DNA of 64,000 bases from Podocnemis expansa (taxonomy: Eukaryota; Chordata; Testudines; Podocnemididae). The notes beneath the pieces were generated by a model. It saw nothing but the letters and a program-made list of their open reading frames with translations. It was not told where the DNA came from and ran no database searches. Made by a program: the position numbers and the translations under genes. Shown here one piece after another: positions 44,802-57,623 of the stretch. Where the stretch lies: assembly GCA_007922195.1 (NCBI GenBank), contig ML681981.1, positions 14,269,771 to 14,333,770 of the forward strand, given 5' to 3'. How positions within the stretch are numbered: the stretch's first letter is position 1; every line of letters begins with the position of its first letter.

Positions 44802-47800
44802 TGGAGATTTTTAACACAAACTGACAAAATTGCCTTGACCCAGGACAGAGAACATTACTTGACAGCCTTCTAATCTAGGCAGCAAGCAGAGGAATTGTTT
44901 TTGAACAGTGGATCAACTGTAATTTGAGAGAATTTCAATTTGTTCCAATTTTTTTATTATCTAAACTGTTCATCTTGACATTTATCAAATTATCTCCAAA
45001 TAAACAAATTTCATGTTTGTTTCTGTATGTTTAAGAGAAAAGTCATTAAAAAGACTGGTGCACAACAGTCACATATGTACAAAAATGCCACTAGTTCTTA
45101 ACAGGAATAAAGTACAATAGGTTTTAGTTCCAGACCACAAATTGCAAGGCAAGTCATGTGTGGAGAAGGCGAATCTTCATGTAAGCAAGGGCTTCTACAA
45201 AGATAGGTTGGGCCATCCAGCATGAACATTCAAAGGAAGAATGGTATTTTAGGCTTCAGAAAAGAATTTGAGATTCAGTGGATTTTGCCTGGACATACAA
45301 ATTGTTTTAAAAAGATCTGTGTTCTCTCTAAACCATTCCATCACTTTTCTCTACATGCTGAAGAGAACATTGAAGAGGAGTCAGATGGGTTTAACACAGG
45401 CAAGTAAAATTGTGCATGAACCTCAGAAACACTGAGATTATATATTGTATTGTTAAAACACCGCTGAATCCAAAATACTTCTTTGGGTCAGACCAACTAG
45501 AAAGGCTCATAATTTTAGGCCTTGCGTAACTGCAGAGCCTTTTACAGGACACAGGTGGATAGGGTGTACTGTAGTTATGGTTTTCAGGTGTAGTTCAGGT
45601 TTCAGTTAGGGAGTGTCTGAAAGTGAGAAACTTGGATCTGACCCATCATTCAGAACTTAAGGGAGGTTTTCAATAAAACCCCCAGATCCATCCCAACTCT
45701 GAACTTCAAAGCAGCTTTTTGGCATTGATTCATCTCTTCAAATAAAGGTAACTTCTTGCACTTTAAAAACTGGACCAATGCTCCTGTAACATTTCATACT
45801 GGTTTTACTGGGAATTGAGATTGGGGCAGAGAGGTATGGTCTTAGATAAATAAATCCCTATACAGCAACAGCTAGCTACCAGTTATGGGGGGCTGCATGG
45901 ACAAGAAGTTAGTATTCTAGGACTTTGCTCTGTTATTTGGGAGGAGAGGTCTGAGTGGAGAAGAGATTTACATTTACAAGCACACACAAAATGGTAGCAG
46001 TGGAGTTATCTGCACTCATGCAAATGTTGGTTGAGCTGAATTGGGCTCTCTGTCTATGGTGGGAGGCCTGAAGAAAACAGTTTTAAGAACCCAAGTGCAG
46101 AAGCAGGTGGCAGACGCGCACACACGAACGACAACAACGAAAAACAAAACTTGAGGAATCTGCAGTGTACTAAGATTATCCACAGTTTTGAGATGAAGAT
46201 CCTTACAGTTTTTTGATCATGTCTCCATTACCTGAATTGCAGATGACACTAAGCCTTCCTGGATTTTACAACTGTTATTTTACTTGATTTTTTTTATGCT
46301 GGTGTGAGTTTTTATAACCAGGCTTGGCTTTTACAAGAATTATGAAGTTATAGCAATAGCACTCTGTTTATTAACAGCAGCACAAATAAGAGCCTCAGAT
46401 GTCAGCAAAAAAGAGGGAGAAAATTCCTTCAAGTGTATTTCACTACCTTTTACACACACTATTTCCTGAAAGTTAAGGTTGCACTATGACTCACCTCACA
46501 CATCCAAATCCTTGAAACCATGGAAGCATGATGAAAGGAGAGAGAGTTTAATATTCTGTGCCACCTTCACATTAATTCTCCAATCCAGCTATTCCTTCCA
46601 CAGCTTTACTTATGGCAACCACTCATGGGTTGATCACAGTGTTAATTACCTCACAAACCTGATCAGCAGCTTTCCAATCTCAAATTGGTTTGCAGCTAAC
46701 CAGTTGTTGCCAGCTTCCACAGGGCAATAGGTGGCCATTCCTGCACCACAATGCCTTTCCTGAATTGAGTGTCCTGGCACTTGACATGGTGCAAGCTCCT
46801 CACCACAGCTCCATGAAGGTCTGTTTCCTCATCCAGAGCATACAGGTCCTCCCCCAAAATTTCTAAGATAACATGATCCTGCCACATCATGCTGGTTCCC
46901 CTACACCAGAAGCAGTGTCCCACCCATGCTCATACCATGGCAACGTTAGCATTCACCATACCTGAGCCATAGGACCTCATGTTTAACCATTTGTAGCATG
47001 TCACCAATTACCTACTCCACTGCGTGAACATTTGTCCTGCAATAAGCAGCAGAACCAGGTCAGCCAGTGGCATCATGTCTCCCACCCAGTTTGGTAAGAG
47101 GGAAAGCAGAACTGCCACTGTCAAATGCACAGACAGGTGACAATACCAAGACCACATGGAAAAGCAGTTCCTAGAATGGCTCCCCTAATATACAGAGCCC
47201 TGGTATTGAACCCCTGAAATGCTAACACTGACACCAGAGGCAACATGGACATTGGTGTGCACAGTATTATTTATACCCATTTCTAGTACAGTTTACGTGG
47301 ACACTTGGCATAGGCATAGGGAACATGCATGAGCATGTACATTGTCAACCACAAGTAGGCACACAAGGGTAGATGTAGCAGAGTTAGTGGCATTGTAGGC
47401 ACTCTTTCCTCAGCAACACATACAGATCAGCAATAAATGACCCAGCTACATTACTTGGAAAACTTTGGTGACTTCACAGGGTCTATGAGACTGTCACACA
47501 GTCATCAATTTTGCATCAACCTTGTAAAGAGGGAAGAGATAGACTACTTGCCTCCATGACCAGGAATAGAATAATCATATGTCAAGGAAAGTTTAAGACC
47601 ACAAAGATCTCTGATGGCAACTGTACAAACAGAAGCATTAGAATCTCTCAATTCCTTTTCAAGGCAGAGCCTCTGTGGCTGATAGAATGCCAGTTGCCCA
47701 TTTTAGAAAATGGGCAGCTCCAAGACTGAGGGGTAATACAAGCTTGGTGTAGAAAGCAAGCATCAGCTGTCGCTTGGTCCTGAAAACCCACACAGAAAGT

Positions 47801-48626
47801 AGTACTTTTTGCCATCTGAATTGCAATGGAACTGGACGTTTATTTTTATAAGAGCTGGCATTTGAGGATCCTGCTGATGACTACCTTGTTTCAACAGCAT
47901 TGTGAAAAAGTACTATTGTCTGTCATTTCTATACTAGATTACTAGACACTTGATTAATATTTAAACAAAGTGGCTCTGCATATGTTCTCTATAGTGCATT
48001 CATGACATCTATTCTAAAATACTCTAGCAAGAGCTATTTTAGAGACCTAATGATCAACCTTACATTCTGAAACAACCTGACTATGCAGCAGCAAACTCAA
48101 CCAGTTCATCTACATGCAATTCAAACTAAAACATGGAAAAATAAAGTGTGTGTCTATATCTGTAAAGGTAATCATTTCCATTGTGTTGTATGGGGTTATC
48201 CAGACTACAGTGTCTTTTTAAAAAAAATTTAAGTTCTGTACACAATATTAATTTGTAGATACCATGTTGATAAGTACCTGATGAGAGAAGCTGAGTATAC
48301 TTCAGTTGCACCCATCTGATATCTTGCAGTTATAATGAATGTTAGTTTCTGTCTCTAAACCAATGGCCTACAACCAAATACCATAGATTATATCACTTCA
48401 TACCTGTGAAATCAAAGCTAATCCCAGATATAAAGTTTCACAAGTGACCTCTGTTCCATGGTTTGGGAGATGGAGAGGGAGGATCAAAATTTGGATCTGA
48501 ATTTTACCACTTAGACCCAGTCCAAATCTTTGAGTACAACTGGGGAAAGCATTCTGTTAATGGTAATGAAGATAAATAGATTTTTCCTTCAAGTGCACAA
48601 CTTAGATTAAAATTAGTTAATTAGAG
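44802..48626. other. unique AT-rich DNA, no gene seen
   Basis: No gene recognised. The GC content rises at 46.6-47.3 kb, but the frames there are short and lack any domain I recognise. Confidence 0.5.
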
Positions 48627-48837
48627 CAGTGGTTCCCATCCTTCTCTCTGCCCTGGCACACCTTGATACCTTTAATTATTGTGATGCACACCACATAGTC
48701 TTCAAATGAAGTCATGAATATTCATGAGCCAATCCACAACTCTGGGTAGTTTTTCAAAGAAATTCTGTGGCACACCTGCTCAGGCATGACAGCATACCCT
48801 GTGTGCCATGGCACGGCACACTGTTTGGGAAACACTC
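48627..48837. mobile_element. hAT-type MITE, 211 bp
   Basis: Ends are CAGTGGTTCCCATCCTTC and, in reverse complement, GAGTGTTTCCCAAACAG, both of hAT type. Subterminal GCCCTGGCACACC faces GGCACACCTGC and GTGTGCCATGGCACGG. No convincing 8 bp duplication, so the exact ends could be off by a few bases. Confidence 0.55.
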
Positions 48838-51800
48838 AAAGCATTGCAAGCTCAGTTACATTGCATATGCACTACCATAAGAACAGATGCAACTCCTAGT
48901 CAAGTTGTATAATGTGAAATTTTAATGTCTTATAAACTTGCACATCTTAGTATTTCTTTGAGATGAATTACCCAAAGTATAACAGACCTATGAAACACCA
49001 AGAGAAATTCTTGCTCATTAAAACATTTTAAAAATACTGTATATTAGGAATAAATTGAGATGTGCTTAGATATTAATCTGAGTTTTTAATTATGTGCATT
49101 TCTTTTATGTAGGAGCTGAATTGTACCAGCCATCTAACAGTTCATTTAAAGCATCGCTTGTTGGAATACAGCTAGATTACAAAACAGCAATAGCCTGCTT
49201 TTGTGAAGTCACAGGAACAGTTCATTGTTTGCATTAAATGTAAACATGATCAATCACTTCTGTTTATCTGGATATACAGTACCATATGCAATAGAGAATA
49301 GTAGGCTGACAGATAAGCAGCTTCTTTCAATTAATTCATTGGTCATACCTGGGAACCTAATTTTCTTATTCAGCTCCAGATAAGAAGAGTTATGTTATCC
49401 CCTGTTCTTGCCACTTCATTTTGATTTAAAGATGTAATTAATTGTACTCTTGGGGACATTACTTATGAGCCAAATCCTCCAGTCTGAGGCCTTCCATTTC
49501 TAATGAAGGCAAGGAGTCCCTGTGAACTCAAGTGGAATTTTTATAAAACATGGACTGAACAAGGATTGCTGGATCTTAAACAAAAAAACACCTGTATCTG
49601 AGTATCTGTCTCTAATGGTTAAGATTGAGCATACAGTGCAGAATGCATAAATACCTTCTGTCCCCAAACAAGGTGCAGAAGTGTGTACCACTAAAGATGC
49701 ATCATGAAAAATATTAATTTTTAAAAGTGTATATGGTTTTGGTTACACAAGTTCCTCAAACTCCAGGACAGTAACAATTTATAGAGTGCCCTGCTGCTGG
49801 TTTTACATACTTGTTGAAAGACTAAGCTTTTAAACAAAATTGGCTCCGCAGATGTTCTCTACAGTACATTCATGAGGTCCATTTTAAAAGACTGTAGCAA
49901 GAGTTCTCTTAAGTTGAGCCAAGTCTACACTGACAGCAGGACATTTACTGATTATTAGCACTGGAGCTCAGCTCTATTTGTTGCTTCTCTGAGGTCTTCA
50001 CACAGAAGCAGCCCCAACCTTATACCCAGTGCATCTAATGCTCTACCAATGCACTTCTCTCCTGAGACTTTGTCCAGTTCCACTCATTATGCTACAGAGC
50101 AATTGCAGGCAAGCATTCTGTTCTACTATTAACAGTGACAGCAGAATTCACTTTGAAGTTGAAGTGAAGATTGAGAGATTTACTTTATGTTGGATCTGTT
50201 GCTTTCCAACAGCACCCTCCACTTCTCCATGTTAGACTACACCTTGCACCCTTTCTGCATACGCTTCAATACCAACACAAGTACAAATTATGTTAATTTG
50301 CTACTGAGACCTGCTTTCTAGGCAGCTAAATCTTACACCACCACTTACATTCTGAATTGCAACTCAGGAGACTTCAAATGCATTTGCACTCAATTACTAG
50401 ACAAAATGGTTCAAACAAAAGCTGGGATGAGATCCCATGGAAAGCACCTGCTGGGACTTAGGCATGCCTGCTGGTGCTGAAGCCCCAGCTCTCAAACATC
50501 TGGAGATTATTGTACATGGTTCAGTGTCATTAAGTTTGGCATCCCCTGCTATATAGTAAACAGTATTTCTGTATTGTATAGACAACTCTTATTTGCCCTT
50601 GATCTGGCAGAGAGAAGCTAGACCAACCATGCTCAGGCCTCACTGTTCAGGAGCCAATTTAGTGCTCAGCATTGCCCAAAAGAGCCCTAGAAGTATGAAT
50701 TCATTATTTCATTTACTCTACTAGTCATATTTAGACAGCATGATAGGGAAATACTTAGTTTTTATACATTGTGCCTCATGGCAAATTGGCTAACCAGTTA
50801 AGTCATCAACTTGCACCAAGGGAACACAGAAAAAGCATCTCTTTTGGTTAACAACTTTATTAATGTGCCAGAGTGCCACAGGACATATTATTGGGTCATA
50901 CAAAGCACAAGAACCTAAGTCAGTGTCACTGGGCTTGACTGAAATGTCATGCTTCATTGAATTAAAAAAAAAAATGGTAATGCTATTAAGAACCTGAAAG
51001 CAGTGAGGAGACTACAGGCCAGAGTCCCTTGTGCTTCCCTGTGCCAGTTAGATCCAATGAAACAGGTTTTCATCTCAAATCAACAGTGCAGCAATAACAG
51101 TCAGTCAGTCCGTCCATCAGGTGGTCTGCTGCAGAAAGTTCTAGTGTTTGGCAGGGAGTCGGTAGGACCCTCCTCAGCAGAGAATGCCAAAGGGATGAAC
51201 TAATTCAGTGACTGGGAAGAGAACACAGCCAGATGGCCAGCTAGCATCCTCCCACTTTGGGCTAAGACAGTGCTGGGGAAGGAATGTATATGGTTTTATA
51301 TAAAAGACCTCATTATGTGGATGTGAAATGATAGGGAGTTTGTTTGCAAGTACTTACATATCAGCAGCTCTTGTAGTTTTAATTTTAAAAAGGCAGTGAT
51401 ACAGAACAGGTGCAACCTGCCACAAAGGCTACTGGGCAATATAATGTGTGAATTGGCATCATTTGGCTTTCCATTTGAGTAAGTTGCCTTTAAACAGTGA
51501 ATGAAGAATGCTAAAAGGGTTTCTAAACCCCACGTTGGTTCCCAAGCTGTGAGGCAATGGTGAGACTCCCGGGAACCAGCTGTGGTAGTGAGGGTACCCT
51601 CAGAAGTCACATGCTTGGCAGCTACTAGGTGGGATTTTGATATCTAGAAGGAAATTACAATCTTAATTCAGTAGTTTACTTATGCTTATACCTCCTGTAC
51701 ATGTGCAGTCCTGTTACAGTCAATTGGATACGTTTACTTGCTTGCAGTTCAGCATGTGCTCAAGTGCCTTGCTGAAACAGGCCATCAGTAGAAGTGGGAG

Positions 51801-52560
51801 GATGTTCAGATTGGAACACTAAAGAATACAAGGAACCCTCTAAAAGAAAATGCAGGGGGTGGGTGAAATTATACCTTTACTGTTTTCTTCAGAGAGGGGA
51901 AACTATTTACATTGAAAAGCTTTAAAACTTTAAGAGACTTGATATGAAAAGACAGTTATGCTAATTGTATGTTGCCTTAAATAGGGAAGGCTATATATAG
52001 GCAGAATATATGCATTCAGAGGAACAGTGAACTGATTTCCATGAGAAATTACCTCTAAGTAGTACTTGCCAAAACTTTTGCAAGTCAGTCTTGGATTTGT
52101 AGTGAAATTAAGTCTTTACAAGTACAGTATATAGTAATAGAGACCACAGCAGGGAAGAAAATTATATAATGTTTCTGAAATTATTAGCATAAGTATTTGC
52201 AACACCATTGTTATCTACCAAACAATAGCTTCTATTTCAGGCAAATATGAAGACATTTTTCATTCAGTCTACAATTCAGAAAACAAAAAAATATCCCAGG
52301 AAAAACCATAAAGGCCTTACACTTATTAGTGCAATGGGAAAAAAAAAAGTTTTCCAACTAAAATAAGCTACACAAGTTTCAGCTGTATTCAGTCAAAGTA
52401 CAAACCAGGTTATGAAGTGTAATGTAAAAATCCAAGAGAGTCTTGGAAGAACAAAGTTTGGAATAGGAGCAGCATATGGCCAGTGTTGCTGTTTAGAAGC
52501 TACTGAAAGCTCAGGTCAGTGATATTCAACAACAGAGTTAAACACAGAAGAAGAGTTGTT
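48838..52560. other. unique AT-rich DNA, no gene seen
   Basis: No gene recognised. 49080-49270 is complex, repeat-free sequence with ATGTAAACATGATCAATCAC near 49238, which may be conserved non-coding DNA; this is only an impression. Confidence 0.45.
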
Positions 52561-52571
52561 TCATGATATCA

Positions 52572-52810
52572 AGTTCCAAAGGGGTAGCTGCGTTAGTCTA
52601 GTTCAGCAAAAACAACAAGGAGTCCTGTGGCACTTTTACAGACTAAACAAATTTTTAGTGTATGAACTTTCATGGGAGAAAATCCCATTTTGTCAGATGC
52701 TTGAAGATGGGGAATCTTCAAGTGTCTGACAAACTGGGATTTTCTCCCATGAAAGCTCATGCAATAGACAAATATTTTAGTCTTTAGAAGTGCCACCAGA
52801 CATTTGTTTT
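52572..52810. mobile_element. Penelope-like foldback insertion with ~15 bp target duplication
   Basis: Left arm, PLE tail in reverse: GTTCCAAAGGGGTAGCTGCG, GGAGTCCTGTGGCACTTTT, CATGGGAGAAAATCCCATTT, up to TTGAAGATGGGG near 52711. Right arm forward: ATCTTCAAGTGTCTGACAAA, CTGGGATTTTCTCCCATGAA, GTGCCACCAGACATTTGTTT. The arms meet with almost no loop. The flanks TCATGATATCAAGTTC (52561-52576) and TCGTGATACAAGTTC (52811-52825) agree apart from one mismatch and one gap, so the palindrome was inserted as a unit. Confidence 0.85.
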
Positions 52811-52825
52811 TCGTGATACAAGTTC

Positions 52826-54879
52826 ATCTTTCTGTCAATGCAGGATCATTCCCTACTGAAAACATAGTTTGAAATTGGAACTGGACAGCTCAAGTCCATT
52901 ATCGTGCAGGGCATTTAAAGGTTCCACAGTCTAAGAAGCCTTATCACACATCTTTCTAACAGGAAAAAAAATGTTCTTAATTTCATTTTAGCCTCCTGTA
53001 CCGCCCAAACAACCAACTTCATCATACACCACATATATAAATATTAACCCCCTCCTGTTCCAATACATCAGAGACATTTGTTTCCCTTCTCTGATCTTTC
53101 TAAGGTGAGACCACCTTCCTGGCTACAGTCCTGATACCTTACCTACACCAGTTTATAGCAACTATGCAAGATCTGCCCCAAAACAATAGTATTTAAAATA
53201 AATGTACAATGTCAGTCACCTTAGAGCTACCACAGAAATTACTTCTCCATGCTTTGATGGGTGTCACATGCAGGAGCACCACAAGATCACATTAGCTTCT
53301 TAGGGTTTGTCTACACTGCAATTAAAAGCCCATGGCTGGCACAGGCAGCCAACTTGGGCTCATAAGACTTGGTGTAAGGTGCCACTTAACTTCTCCAGCA
53401 ACATTTTGGAGGGCTGACTAATTTTGAGAGTTTTCTTCATGCATTGTCAGGTTTCTCCTCTAAAGTCATTGTTGCTTAGGACTTGTGATTGGACACAGTG
53501 CCAAATGAAAACATGGACAGGAGGTAAGGCAGTGAACAGATCATCATTCTGTCTATGAATACTAATACATACTGTCAGGAGTCCAAGATAAGAGCATACT
53601 CTTCTCACTTAAGCTTAAGGCATGTGTCTTTGGTTAAATCCCCAATTGACTTCTTTGGCAAGTTTTTGTTTTATTTTTTTAAAGCACACAGTCACCAGAT
53701 GCAGTTTTTACTTGGTGCAACAGAACTTTAGTACAAAGAAGATGATTGGAGGGGAAAGATGAAAACCACGTATGCAGGTCTAGCTGCTCTTTTTATGGCC
53801 CATGCAAGGTCTCCTACTTAGCGTGCTGTCCCATTATACAAGAGTACATGGGTGTAAATTTGTTTTAGGGGATTTAGGCATACAACAGACCCAAGACTTA
53901 TTTAATAAGCCCAATAAGCACACCCTGTTTGAATGCTGCTTATCACTATAGCTTATTTTCATGATTACTCTGTGGAGCTCTGCAAACATCAACAGGTCCT
54001 GTTATAATTTATGCTTCCTGGAAATAGAAAGCTGGTAGATGTATTGGATCAGACTCGTGTAGCCAAGAATAAGATATTATTTAAGTCAAAGGTACCATAG
54101 AGTGGTGAGAAGCATCCAAGGAGGTGGACATCAAAATGGCCTATAAAAAAAACTAGATTTTTGAGACAGGCAGGTGGGGAAGCCCCCCAGGTGTTGTGGG
54201 ACAGAAGTATGGGGAACAGATTGTATCATTTGCTCCAACCCAAAACAGAAAAAAAAAAAACCACACACACACACACACCCCAAAAACCTCTACCTACCAG
54301 ACTGAAGTAAGTTTGTGAAAGACTTTTGTTCCAGGCAATAAGGAGAGGCACCAGACTGACCCAGAAATGGTCTGGGACATACTGATTTCAGGCACAGGAT
54401 TTTCTTTGTACTGAGCTAATAGGGTCTATCTCCCTGGGCTTTGCAAAGTATTCAGATAAGGGATGTTATGAAAATTGTTTCTTTTGCTGTTATTTTGTTT
54501 CTACTTTTAGAAATGTTGTGTTGTAGAAGTCCACTGATTAATGAAGTTTCACATACACACACTGCCCTCAGCACAGACAAGACTCTCTCAGTTTCGAGTG
54601 ACATGGTGAAATGTAAAAGAACTGAAACCTCACCCCCACCTTCAAATGCACCCTCACAGTCCGATGGGGTACAGGCAGGCCTCCTCTACCTATCAAGTAT
54701 TACTGTGGAAATCTTTAGCAGGCAAAAGACTAAGGAGAAGGTGGGAGTTGACAGGGGCACATGGTAATACCCACATCACATACAGCAAGCATACAACACT
54801 AATTGCATACCCTCTGTGGGTATATGATGGGTTACTCTACTCACTGATGGACGGCAACACCTCCTTGAGGCTCTGAGGG
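52826..54879. other. mostly unique DNA with a MITE fragment and a CA microsatellite
   Basis: At 53302-53366 AGGGTTTGTCTACACTGCAA and AAAAGCCCATGGCTGGC form the left part of a MITE with GTCTACAC ends; the right end is not seen. An A-run with a CA microsatellite lies at 54250-54278. No gene recognised; the 108-residue frame at 54441-54767 has no recognised domain. Confidence 0.45.
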
Positions 54880-55482
54880 TTATCCAGGTCTGGCCATCAT
54901 CCTTTGCAATGCTTACATCCCATCAGTTTCTCCTCTATATCTCCTCTCCCAGGTGCCACAGCTTCTTCCTTACAATTCAGCCCTCCAGCCAGGTTACTGT
55001 TGTGCTTTTCCATTCAGGGGAATGGACAATTCAGTAAGGTTTTCACTCTCAGGCAGTCTTTTGCTTCATTACTTCACAGTGGCTGACAGAAAAGCTCAAG
55101 TCCATCCATCTTTTACTCTGAAGTCCAGCTCAGGGACCCTTTACACAGCAGCAAGGTCCATTTCCTGGATGTTGCTGTCTTTCTCTGAGCTATTTCCATA
55201 CCTGCTGAACTGCTGTTTGCCTCTCTCTTCACTCCCAGGTAACAACTTCAGACAATTTGTTTTGAGAGCCCCTCAAACACACTTCCTTACACCCAAGAGA
55301 TGACTACAGCCTCCAGTTTCCTATCTTTGGTAAAAACCCTCCCTGTCCTTCACAGGTGAGCTTCTTTCTAATTAGCTGCCTCCAGCTCCTCTATTTGCAG
55401 CCTCGTTAACTGATTGGTTCCACCTGGCCTAATTCAGCTTTTGTGCGGCCAGTGTGGGGAGAACACCTCATCACAGGGTCCT
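54880..55482 (-). mobile_element. possible solo LTR
   Basis: On the minus strand the block would open with TGTGATGAGGTGTTCTCCCC (55482 downward), a TG start, followed by AACCAATCAGTTAACGAGG and GGAGCTGGAGGCAGCTAATT, which resemble the U3 of reptilian LTR retroelements. GC content is higher than around it. I found no second LTR, no internal region and no defined 3' end, so the lower boundary is a guess. Confidence 0.3.
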
Positions 55483-56869
55483 TCAAAGAAAATTACAATG
55501 AAGTATGCTGAAAGTCTCAGAGAAGTGAGGAGAGATATAATGAACACAAGCAGGGTTTCTTTTTAAGCACACAGAATAAAGAATGTTAACAATTAGCAGA
55601 AAAAAACCAGTAAATATAGTCATATGCTACATTACAAAACAAGATGTGTGCTAGTGATGACCTCAAAATGTTTATTTCTGAAGAGTTTTTCTGCTTGGCT
55701 TCCTCTGATTTTCACTTTTGCCTGTTTAAAGTGCATTAGCAGTAAGGTTAGTTTGGTTTAGTGACCTCCATTCCAGTGAGTGCTGAGACTATCAGAGATA
55801 ATGCAGAAAGCAAAAATGCAACTTTCAAAAAGCCATCTGATAGGGAATGAAAAGAAATATCTTTTTCCTCTGTCAGCACAGTGTGTCTGTCCCATGTTGC
55901 TTGTGTGAACAAAAGTTAGGGCCTCCTCTGTACTCCATTTTGACCAGCTGTTACCAGGTTTGCTCCATAGAACATGGGAATAGCTTTGACATTAAAACCA
56001 ACAGAAGGTGGCACAAAGCAGATTGTACAAACACTCAGAGCATCTCCACATGACTCACCTTCTCCGCAGCAGGTCCAAATCTCAAGTTATTTTGCAGGGA
56101 AGGGACCCCTGGTAGCCAGGTATGTTGTCTTTGGTCCAACTGACTGAAACAAAATCAGTAATAAAGTGCAATACTGTTTGTAAAGAACTATAGATGTTAA
56201 GGGAAAACAAGTTATGGATGTTAAAGCAGGAAGCTTGGCAAGAATATCTATATCAGTCTCTTAACCAAGTAAATTGCAAAGACTAGAAGATACAATTAGA
56301 GGGTCAGAACCACAGTCCCATTTGGCTGATCTGGCTCATTGGTGTTTCTTCCCATTCCACGCCATTTCTCCTAATGGGAAGGGAAATTCTGGGATGATGT
56401 GGGGCTGCTTGACTCCCATCCCATGGACAGCCTTAATGTAGCACCATGACCAAGGGAAAAACTCTTTAGCCCAGCTACCACAGGCCTTTGCCAACTGGGG
56501 CTGTGATAGCTGGGCATAATTTAGGTCAGCCCCAAGGCTTCTACATTGTGCTAGTTTATCAGATTTCCCCAGCATCTTGCTACCAGAGAGGTGGCCTAAA
56601 GCCATGTGGGTGTTAAATGAGTGTGAAGGTGTGCTTCCTGATATATTTAGTACTGAAACCACAACTAAGCTAAAACCAAAGGCTGTGAAATATAAATTAA
56701 AAGAAATCCAGACTGTTAATGGCCCTGCTCATCACCTTGCATTCAAAACTAACTTCAGTATTATGAGAACTTTAACATTTTCAATAATACTTTCCTCCCT
56801 TAGTTTCAGATCTTCAAGTGTGGAAGGAAAAACACAGAACTGATTTAAAAAAAAAAAAAAAACTTGTAC
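55483..56869. other. unique DNA, no gene seen
   Basis: No gene or repeat recognised apart from an A-run of about 16 at 56847-56862. Confidence 0.5.
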
Positions 56870-57064
56870 AACTGGGCAAGATGGTGGGGAGGGCCTGCAT
56901 AGGCTGGTTGCCCCAGGCCCCGTCCCCTAGGGATGGCCCTGAAGGTAAGTGGGGGGCTGGGAGGCAGTGGGGCCCATCATCCAGCCCATGCAGTCTGGGC
57001 ACCGTGAGGGGAGCACCAAAATCACAGATGCCTAGGGTGCCAAAAAACCTTGGCCTGCCCTGCC
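56870..57064. mobile_element. GC-rich non-autonomous DNA transposon, relative of 148-360
   Basis: The right end in reverse complement reads CAGGGCAGGCCAAGG, then TTTTTTGGCACCCTAGGC and GATTTTGGTGCTCCCC, matching the left end of the element at 148-360. The rest is GC-rich with GGGATGGCCCTGAAGG. The left boundary is approximate. Open frames are chance frames. Confidence 0.4.
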
Positions 57065-57429
57065 TGAGCAACATTATTTATACTGATGTGTTAAGGTAGA
57101 TATAGCCTCAATGCTCATTGGGTTTCCATAAATCAATTTTCACCTTTCCAGAGACCAAAGACAAAGAAGTTTAAACTATATAAATTTGCACACTTAAGCA
57201 CATTAAGCAACTACTTACTGCCTGGACTCAGGCAGACTCTTCCCCTGTGCATAGATCTATGCACTCCATAGCCACACAGCCATGGAATTGATTGTGAAAG
57301 GCATCCCTGGCCTCAGGTCTGTACTCCAGAATCACCTCTTACCTCCTCGCATAACGAAGCTTCTCCTCCTTGTAAGGAAGATTGCACTCAATTCACATTT
57401 TAAGGTGAACCGAAGCTGTGTCATCTGCT
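57065..57429. other. unique DNA, no gene seen
   Basis: Spacer between a DNA transposon and a PLE foldback. Nothing recognised. Confidence 0.5.
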
Positions 57430-57440
57430 CACATCTGCAG

Positions 57441-57612
57441 AGATCCAAAGAGGCAGCTGTGTTAGTCTAGTTCAGTAAAACAAACAAGAAGTCTTGTAGC
57501 ACTTAAAGACTAGCAAATATATTTATTGAATGAATGGGATTTTCTCCCACAAAAGCTCATGCAATAAATATATTTGTTAGTCTTTAAGTGCCACAGGACT
57601 CCTTGTTTGTTT
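57441..57612. mobile_element. Penelope-like foldback insertion with ~11 bp target duplication
   Basis: Left arm, PLE tail in reverse: GATCCAAAGAGGCAGCTGTG, TTAGTCTAGTTCAGTAAAAC, CTTGTAGCACTTAAAGACTA, ending near ATATTTATTG. Right arm forward: TGGGATTTTCTCCCACAAAA, GCTCATGCAATAAATATATT, AGTGCCACAGGACTCCTTG, TTTGTTT. The flanks CACATCTGCAG (57430-57440) and CACATCTGTGG (57613-57623) agree at 9 of 11 bases. Confidence 0.85.
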
Positions 57613-57623
57613 CACATCTGTGG

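Noticed and set aside
48619..48845. 8 bp target duplication around the hAT MITE at 48627-48837
   Set aside because: AATTAGAG on the left and AAAGCATT on the right do not match, so none is claimed.
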